Shown one piece after another: positions 53,832 to 61,257 of a stretch of DNA of 64,000 nt. The DNA lies in the NCBI GenBank assembly GCA_021732415.1, contig JAKFVC010000072.1, forward strand, positions 1 to 64,000, written 5' to 3'. Origin of the DNA: Planctomycetaceae bacterium (GTDB taxonomy: Bacteria > Planctomycetota > Planctomycetia > Planctomycetales > Planctomycetaceae). Positions within the stretch are counted from its first letter, which is position 1, and each line of letters begins with the position of its first letter. Under the pieces are notes generated by a model, which made no database searches, had not been told where the DNA came from, and was given only the letters and a program-made list of their open reading frames with translations. A program made the translations under genes and the position numbers.

Positions 53832-55202
53832 ATGCGATCTCGTTGGATTTCGGCCTGCCTCCTGTGGGCCGCTTTCATCGCCGTTCAAAGTCTCTCTCTA
53901 GCTGCCATTTCTGCGGCCGAGAAACCCAATCTCGTGATCTTCTATGCGGATGATCTGGGGTGGGGAGAAACGGGTGCTTACGGTTGTAAGGATATTCCCA
54001 CGCCACATATCGATTCGATCGCGACCAACGGCATTCGGTTCACCCAGGGTTATGTCGCCGCGACTTATTGCAGCCCATCCCGAGCGGCGCTGCTGACGGG
54101 CCGCTATCCGACTCGGTTTGGCCATGAGTTCAACAGTGTTGCCGCCCGAAAGGGACTCGATCTCCATGAGACCACGATGGCGACTCGGCTGAAGGAATTG
54201 GGTTACGCTACCGCCTGCGTCGGCAAGTGGCATCTGGGCGAGCGACCCGAATATCGCCCGACGGCGCGCGGATTCGACGAGTTCTTCGGGACACTCGCCA
54301 ATACCCCGTTCTTCCATCCGACCAAATTCGTCGATTCGCGTGCTTCCGATGAAATTCAACAAATCACCGACGATGCATTCTATACGACCGACGAATACGC
54401 GGCGCGCTCGATCGACTGGATCGATAAGAACAAGTCAAAGCCGATGTTCCTGTATCTGCCGTTTAATGCTCAGCACGCTCCGCTGCAGGCCCCGCAGAAG
54501 TATCTGGACCGCTTCCCGAACATCACCGAGCCCAAACGCAAACTGTTCGCGGCCATGATGTCGGCGATGGACGACGGCATCGGCCAGGTAATGGCCAAGG
54601 TTAAGGAAATCGGTCAGGAAGAGAACACTCTCTACTTCTTCATCGGCGACAACGGTGGCCCGACCAACGGGACGACTTCGCAGAACGGCGGGCTCCGCGG
54701 CTTCAAGATGACCACCTACGAAGGCGGCCCGCGCGTGCCGTTTATCGCTCAGTGGAAAGGCAAGCTGGCACCCGGCAAGACCTATGATTTCCCGGTGGTA
54801 AACTTCGACCTGCTGCCGACAATTATCACGGCCGCCGGCGGCAAAGTGGATCCTTCATGGAAGTTGGATGGCGTCGACCTGATGCCGTACCTGACCGGCA
54901 CCATCAAGGGACGTCCGCACGAGACTCTCTTCTGGCGATTTGGTGATCAATGGGCCATCCGACAGGGAGATCTCAAATTGGTTGTCTCGAAGGGAGGGAG
55001 CGGCAGCCCCGAACTTTATAACCTCGCGACCGATGTCAGCGAATCCAATAATCTGGCGCCAGCGCAACCGGACAAGGCGAAAGAGCTGCAGACGATCTGG
55101 AAAAAGTGGAGCGACAACCAGGCCGAACCCAGCGTGCCGGATGCTCCCGCGAATCCGAAGAAGGCCAAGAACAAAAAGAAGAAGGCAGCTGACGACGAGT
55201 AG
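53832..55202 (+). CDS. secreted formylglycine-dependent sulfatase
   Basis: This 456-residue protein has a signal peptide (about 1-29). The type I sulfatase features are complete: metal Asp pair FYADDLGWG (Asp40, Asp41), the formylglycine motif C80-S-P-S-R84 followed by AALLTGRYP, GKWHLGE, and the C-terminal metal block FFIGDNGGPTNG. It hydrolyses sulfate esters, probably on algal or other sulfated polysaccharides, in the periplasm or outside. It needs a formylglycine-generating enzyme encoded elsewhere. The last 20 residues are very Lys-rich (KKAKNKKKKAADDE), which is unusual. It is followed by a long palindrome. Confidence 0.95.
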   Translation: MRSRWISACLLWAAFIAVQSLSLAAISAAEKPNLVIFYADDLGWGETGAYGCKDIPTPHIDSIATNGIRFTQGYVAATYCSPSRAALLTGRYPTRFGHEFNSVAARKGLDLHETTMATRLKELGYATACVGKWHLGERPEYRPTARGFDEFFGTLANTPFFHPTKFVDSRASDEIQQITDDAFYTTDEYAARSIDWIDKNKSKPMFLYLPFNAQHAPLQAPQKYLDRFPNITEPKRKLFAAMMSAMDDGIGQVMAKVKEIGQEENTLYFFIGDNGGPTNGTTSQNGGLRGFKMTTYEGGPRVPFIAQWKGKLAPGKTYDFPVVNFDLLPTIITAAGGKVDPSWKLDGVDLMPYLTGTIKGRPHETLFWRFGDQWAIRQGDLKLVVSKGGSGSPELYNLATDVSESNNLAPAQPDKAKELQTIWKKWSDNQAEPSVPDAPANPKKAKNKKKKAADDE

Positions 55203-55241
55203 ACCCCAAAGTATATTCCCGGTGGCGTCAGCCCCGTGGTC

Positions 55242-55295
55242 CCGTGGCAGACGCTGCTAGCGTCTGAGATCCGACGCTGGCAGCGTCGGCCACGG
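55242..55295. repeat. intergenic inverted repeat, 'GACGCTG' family copy 3
   Basis: Arms of 25 bp (55242-55266 and 55271-55295, three mismatches) are each themselves palindromic around GACGCTG-GCAGCGTC. It is closely related to the repeats at 7821-7872 and 31282-31300 and lies 40 bases after the sulfatase stop. Confidence 0.9.
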
Positions 55296-55415
55296 TGGTA
55301 AGCCATCGACTCGGACATTGACGAATGGAGTCGGCCAAAGCACACTATTGTTGCCGACTCCATTTTGTATTTCCATCCGATCGTCCAGCGCGAAGATCGC
55401 GCACTCACTGTCGAT

Positions 55416-56024
55416 ATGCAAATCAACCTCATCGACGTCGCCAAAGTCAGTGCGGCCTGGGTCATCGCCACGACTCTGGTGATCATATGGATTCATCTGA
55501 CTCGCCCAGCTGCGATTCCACGTACAGCCTACAGTGCGTTCGTGATCGGGGTGCGACTGCTCTTTCTCTACTCCTTTTCATACGCGTTTTTCAGCATCTG
55601 CCTCGGCGTTCCGGTCAATGCCCTGCTGATCATCTCATCGCTGATTCTCGCGGTGACTCCTCTGGCAAGACTCGACATGAACCCCGGGAACGATGAACTA
55701 AGCGTGGCCATCGGCCTAATCGTCATGGTTCCCATCTATATCCTCAAACAACTGGTTCTTGGCTTTCCGGATCACGATGAAGTCATACTGATCCCACCAA
55801 CGCATTCTGGCCCTCATGATTTGTCCCATTTGATTCAAGCGGTTGGATCGGTCACGGCGACGCTCAGGCCGTCAGGCAAAGTCGAAGTGGCCGGAATAGC
55901 CTACTCCGCCACGACCGCCGACGGAAAGTATCTCGACCAAGGTACGCAGATTCGAGTCTCTGGAGTTCGCAACGGCACGCTGATCGTCACGGCAGTACCG
56001 CCACTCGAACAACGTTCGGCGTGA
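55416..56024 (+). CDS. NfeD-like membrane protein
   Basis: The protein has about 202 residues from the ATG at 55416; a TTG at 55365 would extend it. Three to four hydrophobic helices (about 5-110) are followed by a soluble C-terminal OB-fold of the NfeD type (GSVTATLRPSGKVEVAGIAY, YLDQGTQIRVSGVRNGTLIV). NfeD proteins usually partner with membrane SPFH/flotillin proteins or serine proteases; neither is next to it here, so the partner is elsewhere. It is probably involved in membrane-domain organisation or quality control. Confidence 0.78.
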   Translation: MQINLIDVAKVSAAWVIATTLVIIWIHLTRPAAIPRTAYSAFVIGVRLLFLYSFSYAFFSICLGVPVNALLIISSLILAVTPLARLDMNPGNDELSVAIGLIVMVPIYILKQLVLGFPDHDEVILIPPTHSGPHDLSHLIQAVGSVTATLRPSGKVEVAGIAYSATTADGKYLDQGTQIRVSGVRNGTLIVTAVPPLEQRSA

Positions 56025-56191
56025 CTAAAGTAGAGATGTGACGGTCGGCTCGATTGCGTCGGACCGGAGAAAGGACTTCAATAGGGTCTGTTCTCACATT
56101 CAAGGCCATCACTCGACCGCTCCGGGAATGGTTGGTTTCGCTGACACATCCGGTCTGAACTTGTTCGGACAGCCCTCTCGCGGATCCTTTC

Positions 56192-58054
56192 ATGCAACAC
56201 TCCCCCTCAGGTCGGTGGCTGGTTAGGTTGGCGACAATCGCATTGTTTGCGAATTGCTTGCTGCTCAGTGGATGCTCCTCCGAAACTCAGCCCCCAGTCG
56301 GTACTCTGCGAGCCGACGAGAAAGTGATCAAGGGGCAACCCGCTCCTTCGGCAGGTCCCGAAAAAGGGACAGTTCCGGCGTCTGGCGATCAGGCTTCCGA
56401 TGTGATCATCGTCGGCGCGGGGATCTCGGGATTGTCCGCAGCGCTGGATCTCGGGCGAGGCGGCGCGAAAGTCACCGTGATCGACATGGCCTCTGTATTT
56501 GGCGGCCACGCCGTGATGTCGCAGGGGAGTTTGAGCATCGTCGCCACGCCGACTCAAAAGGCGGCCGGGATCAAGGATTCACCGGATCTGGCGTTTCAAG
56601 ACTTTCATCGCTGGGGTGAAGACCCTGCAACGGATTGGGTGCGCTATTACGTCGACAACTCAAAACGCGACATCTACGACTGGGTCGACGAGCTCGGCGT
56701 GCGATTCTCCGAAGTGCTGGCATCGTCCGGAAACTCGGTTCCGCGTGAGCATCAACCCATCGGCCGCGGCATCGGGCTGGTCACGCCGATTTATCGCACG
56801 TGCCTCGAACTGGGTACGATCGACTTCTTGTGGAACAGCAAAGTTGTGCAGTTGCTGACGGTCGATCGTCGCGTGATCGGAGTGCTGGTGCGTGATGTGC
56901 GGACTGGTAGCGAACGTAAGCTACTTGGCAAAGCGGTGATCCTGGCCACGGGAGGATTTCAAAACAACCTCGACATGGTCCGCGAATTCTGGCCCGCCGA
57001 GTTTCGCTTTCCCGAACGCATTCTGGCGGGATCGGGGAAGAACTCGATCGGGCTGGGACACCAGATGGCAAAAGCGGTCGGCGGTGATCTCGTGAAGATG
57101 GACCATCAATGGAATTATTTCACCGGCCTGCCTGATCCACGCTCACCCGGCAGCAATCGTGGACTGAATGCGACTAATCTGTATGGGATCCTGGTGAACT
57201 CCGGGGGCCAGCAATTCGTGAACTTTCACAGTTGGGCGAAGGAGGGGACTCCTGCGTTGCTGAAACAAAAGCACGCCACCTGTTGGTGCATCTTCGATGA
57301 GGCCAACAAACACAACTTCAACGTCTCTGGCTCTGACTGGGCCGACTTCAAGAAAGTCGACAAGCTGATCCTGCAAGACCCCAAGTTGGTCAAACGAGCC
57401 GACACGATCGAGAAGCTGGCGGAACTGTCGGGCCTTCCGGTGCAGAATCTGGTGGCCACGATCGCCCGTTACAACGCACATGTCGAACAAGGTGAGGACA
57501 AGGACTTCGGCCGGTTTGGACCGGGTAAACCCGCGTTTTCGAATAAAGCCTCCCCCAAGATTGCAACGCCCCCGTTCTATGCCATGCAGACCTATCTGCT
57601 GACCCGTAAGAGCATGGGCGGCGTGGCCATCGACCTTAATTGTCGTGTGCTGGATAATCAGAAGCAGGCCATACCCGGCCTGTATGCCGTCGGAGAATTA
57701 GCCGGCCTGGCAGGTATCAACGGCAAGGCGGCACTCGAAGGAACGTTCCTGGGGCCGTGCATCGTGACTGGTCGGGTCGCAGCACGCACGCTCTTGAAGG
57801 AACTCCAAGTGACTTCGACTCCTGGGGCCATCCACCAATCACGCTGCACAGCATGCCATGACATGCCAAAGTTGCTGGCTCAACCGCGCGAAGGATATTG
57901 GCACTTCGAAGGAGTCCATCGGGCGGCTCAAGAACGCGGCTTCGACTGCCGGTTCTGCCATAGCGAGTTGACGCCATATCGCCCCGACAGCCATCGGATC
58001 AATCGGCAATCATTGACTGCCAGTTGTGTGCTGTGTCACACAGCGCAAGAGTAG
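56192..58054 (+). CDS. lipoprotein FAD dehydrogenase/flavocytochrome c with C-terminal triheme tail
   Basis: The 620-residue protein starts with a lipoprotein signal ending LLSGC (Cys28). The FAD-binding Rossmann motif is VIIVGAGISGLSAALDL (71-87), and the fold throughout is that of the FrdA/succinate-dehydrogenase family (KAVILATGGFQNN, GLYAVGELAGLAGINGKAALEG). At the C-terminus are three c-type haem motifs: CTACH (552-556), CRFCH (586-590) and CVLCH (612-616). Shewanella-type fumarate reductases carry the haems at the N-terminus, so the order is reversed. The usual H-T-M-G-G and Arg substrate positions read K-S-M-G-G and Lys, so fumarate is an unlikely substrate. It is an exported, membrane-anchored electron-transfer dehydrogenase of unknown substrate. 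Confidence 0.85.
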   Translation: MQHSPSGRWLVRLATIALFANCLLLSGCSSETQPPVGTLRADEKVIKGQPAPSAGPEKGTVPASGDQASDVIIVGAGISGLSAALDLGRGGAKVTVIDMASVFGGHAVMSQGSLSIVATPTQKAAGIKDSPDLAFQDFHRWGEDPATDWVRYYVDNSKRDIYDWVDELGVRFSEVLASSGNSVPREHQPIGRGIGLVTPIYRTCLELGTIDFLWNSKVVQLLTVDRRVIGVLVRDVRTGSERKLLGKAVILATGGFQNNLDMVREFWPAEFRFPERILAGSGKNSIGLGHQMAKAVGGDLVKMDHQWNYFTGLPDPRSPGSNRGLNATNLYGILVNSGGQQFVNFHSWAKEGTPALLKQKHATCWCIFDEANKHNFNVSGSDWADFKKVDKLILQDPKLVKRADTIEKLAELSGLPVQNLVATIARYNAHVEQGEDKDFGRFGPGKPAFSNKASPKIATPPFYAMQTYLLTRKSMGGVAIDLNCRVLDNQKQAIPGLYAVGELAGLAGINGKAALEGTFLGPCIVTGRVAARTLLKELQVTSTPGAIHQSRCTACHDMPKLLAQPREGYWHFEGVHRAAQERGFDCRFCHSELTPYRPDSHRINRQSLTASCVLCHTAQE

Positions 58055-58076
58055 CATTGTGCGTCGTGCCCCTATC

Positions 58077-61000
58077 TCAGACCACAGCCTTTTTACGAAC
58101 GCTAATCGTCCGGTTGATCGTCGCCGATTGGCCGCTGGTGTCGGCGAGAGTGACGGCCACGCTACGCGTCGTCTTCTTCAGGCCCGCTCCGCTGGTGGAG
58201 AAGGTGATTCCTCGCAAGAACGCCTGGACCGCGGCGTCCGTGGCGTTTTCATTGAGTTCGATGTGCACGGTCAAACGTCCATTCAGAATGACGGGGTTGG
58301 AGATCGTACCGATCGCGCCCGACGACGGCAGGTGGAACTGGTCCAGGGCCTTCTTTTTGGTGACGACGATGTCGGTTGCCAAGGTCAGCGTGGCACCTGC
58401 CAACCCTGCGACTCCGCTGGTGACCGTCACTTGAGGCAACACGACGACCGGCGGATTCTTCTTCACCCAGGTCACTATGGAACCACCGCCGCTCAGTTGA
58501 GGACCGTCAGCGACGTTGGTCACCGTGACCGTCAGATCCTGGACTGTCACGCCACCCGCTCCGTCGCCTGCGGACACCTGGACTTCGTATTGGTTATCCA
58601 AGTCGCTGTCCAGCTGCGTCTCGAAGTCGGGGGCCGACACGAAGGTCAAGGCGCCGGTGGGGGTGATGGAGAACAGACCCTGGTCGGCTCCGCCGCTGAT
58701 GGAATAGGTGATGACCTGCGCCGGAAGATCGGCGTCGGTCGCGGCCACCGTCAATGCCGTTGTGCTGTTCTCGGCAATGGAGAATGAGCTGGACGACGTG
58801 AATGACGGATTCGTGTTGACTTTAACCAGCAGGTCGAGGCTGTCGACGTCCGTGATCGACTGGAGGTATGAACTGCCGGGAATATCGAGCCCCTCTTCTG
58901 TCGCGAAGTTGTTACTGTTTGATCCGAACTCGAGTATGGAAAAACGATTGGCAACGGCGGGAACAAACCCATCGATGAACGTCACCTGCAGTGTTCCGTC
59001 GAGATTCGCATTGCCTCCCACCGCCAGCTGATCGTATTGACTGCCTGGCGTCAGACCGCCGATTTCTATGCTTAAGATTCCCGTAGCCGACTGCAGATAG
59101 CTGCCCGTGACCGCAAGGCGGCCGGGGGACGAACCGGGACTGACGAGCCCCGCGTTGGTCAGGTTGCCGGAGATGGTGCCCGTACCACTCAGCGATCCAC
59201 CCGTGATGTTCACAGTGTTACTCGTCGCGAGTGTGGCTCCGGCATTCACGATCGTGGTGCCGTCCGACTGCGTGTAGGCTGGATTGACCTGCAGCTTCCC
59301 TGAGGTCACTTGCACAGTGCCGGTATTCGTGATTCCGGCGAAGAAGGTCGTTGTTCCAAGGGCTCCGGAAGTAGTCTTATTCAGAGTCCCCTGGTTATTG
59401 ACCAGCACGTTCGTCCCAGCATCAGCGTTGATATTGAAGACGCCGTCGGGCAGATTGTTTATGACCCCGGCCGTCGCGAACACGGTGATGTAGTTTGTGC
59501 CGCTCCAATTGATGATGCCCGAGTTGTTGACGACCCGCTCGGGAGTCGCACCGCCCTCGACACCCACGTCGAGCGTCGCGCCGTTCAAAATAATGAGTTC
59601 ACCTGCGCCATCAATCCGACCGTTGATCCAATGGTGGTGCCCCGAGATTGTTAGATTACCAGTCCCGGTGACCTTGCCGATGTTTGACGACTGTTCGAAG
59701 TTTTCGACCACCAAATCGGTGTTGATCACGAATACGGCCTCGTCGATGACCAGCAAAGTTCCCGATCCCGTGAATGTGGCGCCACTGTCATAGGTATAGT
59801 CGTCCGCGACACCGGTGCCTCCGCGATACACGACTTGCGTCCCGGCCGCCGCGTTGACGACCCCGGAACTCGTACCGCGCGAGAATTTGAGAATCCCGGA
59901 GTCGACGTTGACGGTCCCTGTATTGTTGAAGATGACCCCCAGCAACGTCGACGCCGTGCCAGGCGCAGCGGAGCTTGTCTTAATAAACGTTCCCATATTA
60001 TTGAACGTGATGGAGTCACCACTATTAAGCGTGTGATCGCCAGACACATTCACAATACCGGAGCCCAGATTGGTGATCGTGGTGTCGACTCCGGCGATGC
60101 CCCCCGACGACCAGTTGATCGTGCCCGCATTATCAATCGTGCGGGTGGTGAGGAAGCGAGCGTCTCCCTCGGCGCTGATATTCAGCGTGCCTCCCGCTTG
60201 AATGATGAATCTGCCCCCTCCGCCTTCAATGCGTGCACCTTCCCAAGTGTAGGTGGCCCCGTTCGGAACAATCAGATCACCCGAACCAAGCAATGTGCCA
60301 CCCGAACCGTTCAGGAACTGCCGGAACGTTCCACCGACCGTGACGTCGGCATTCATCGTCATCGTCCCGTTGCCGAGTTCAAAGTTCTCGGGAAACGTCA
60401 ACGGTGCGTTAATCGTAAACGACGGTATATTAAATCCGGTTCGGCTGAACAGGCCCGATCCCGTGAACGTCGTCCCCGCGTTGAGGTCGTGGCCCGCAAA
60501 TATTCCCCCAAACAGTAGCATCGCACCGGCGCCGGCATGCAAGGTTCCCGCATAGGTGCTGTCACCAGACAATTCGCCGCTGCCCACGACAAACTTAGTG
60601 CCGTCACCCTCCACACCCAGCTCGCCGCCGGCATCCAACGTGACTCCCTGGATCGTGCTGGATGTCCCGCTGTTAATGATCAGTGATGATCCGGAGGTGA
60701 CGTGGATCCGCGCGACGGACGACAACGTCCCCACGGACGCGGCTGTGTTCACGGTCACGGTAAACTCGCCGTTGCCGTTAATGATCGCCGTATCAGACCC
60801 ACCCGGCACACCGTGGACGTGGTCCGCATGGAGGAAGTTGAGAGTCTCTTCCGTGACCCAGTGCGTCGAATCGTTGAAATCACCATTGAAGTCCTTGGGG
60901 CCACCGTCTTCCGGAGTCGGAATCCAGATCCACGTCGTCAGGAGCAAGCGATCTTCAATCGTTTCGATGGCGGTCGCCATTGTCCCCTTACGCTGACGCC

Positions 61001-61082
61001 GGGTGAATCGGGTCGTCGATCGCGAGACCGGGGGCCATGGCAAATAGTGTTCGACAAAACGGGCGATGTGTTGCAGAAGCAT
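58077..61082 (-). CDS. exported beta-helix/cadherin-like surface protein (third LExR-x-LL protein)
   Basis: This 1001-residue protein has a basic N-terminal extension with ETIEDRLLLTTW, which shares the spacing of LEDRTLLS and LESREMLTS in the two other large proteins. A beta-helix of about 700 residues follows, built from autotransporter-like rungs (GAGELIILNGATLDVG, NNSGIINWSG, NTGTVQVTSGKL). The segment ISGNLTNAGLVSPGSSPGRL is the passenger-associated repeat type. A cadherin-like domain (ITYSISGGADQGLFSITPTG) and a terminal beta-domain (NENATDAAVQAFLRGITFST) complete it. The latter two are shared with the protein at 38070-40346. It is probably a cell-surface or secreted structural protein. 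It converges with the flavocytochrome gene (22 bases). Confidence 0.83.
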   Translation of the reverse strand: MLLQHIARFVEHYLPWPPVSRSTTRFTRRQRKGTMATAIETIEDRLLLTTWIWIPTPEDGGPKDFNGDFNDSTHWVTEETLNFLHADHVHGVPGGSDTAIINGNGEFTVTVNTAASVGTLSSVARIHVTSGSSLIINSGTSSTIQGVTLDAGGELGVEGDGTKFVVGSGELSGDSTYAGTLHAGAGAMLLFGGIFAGHDLNAGTTFTGSGLFSRTGFNIPSFTINAPLTFPENFELGNGTMTMNADVTVGGTFRQFLNGSGGTLLGSGDLIVPNGATYTWEGARIEGGGGRFIIQAGGTLNISAEGDARFLTTRTIDNAGTINWSSGGIAGVDTTITNLGSGIVNVSGDHTLNSGDSITFNNMGTFIKTSSAAPGTASTLLGVIFNNTGTVNVDSGILKFSRGTSSGVVNAAAGTQVVYRGGTGVADDYTYDSGATFTGSGTLLVIDEAVFVINTDLVVENFEQSSNIGKVTGTGNLTISGHHHWINGRIDGAGELIILNGATLDVGVEGGATPERVVNNSGIINWSGTNYITVFATAGVINNLPDGVFNINADAGTNVLVNNQGTLNKTTSGALGTTTFFAGITNTGTVQVTSGKLQVNPAYTQSDGTTIVNAGATLATSNTVNITGGSLSGTGTISGNLTNAGLVSPGSSPGRLAVTGSYLQSATGILSIEIGGLTPGSQYDQLAVGGNANLDGTLQVTFIDGFVPAVANRFSILEFGSNSNNFATEEGLDIPGSSYLQSITDVDSLDLLVKVNTNPSFTSSSSFSIAENSTTALTVAATDADLPAQVITYSISGGADQGLFSITPTGALTFVSAPDFETQLDSDLDNQYEVQVSAGDGAGGVTVQDLTVTVTNVADGPQLSGGGSIVTWVKKNPPVVVLPQVTVTSGVAGLAGATLTLATDIVVTKKKALDQFHLPSSGAIGTISNPVILNGRLTVHIELNENATDAAVQAFLRGITFSTSGAGLKKTTRSVAVTLADTSGQSATINRTISVRKKAVV

Positions 61083-61257
61083 GATGTTTCCAATGTGCCA
61101 GCGTGGGCAGCAGGGCGTGGTTGTGCTCGATCGAATTTCGATGACAGTCTGCGGGCATCAGCCGTCATCTGGCCATGAATGGCCCTGCTTCATGTGCGGT
61201 TCCGTCAACCGTTCGCAGGGCACGACGTCGGACTTAATGAATGTGAAACGGGGACGC

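Noticed and set aside
56192-58054. fumarate reductase naming
   Set aside because: The fold fits, but the expected substrate-binding His and Arg are replaced, so only a general dehydrogenase name is supported.
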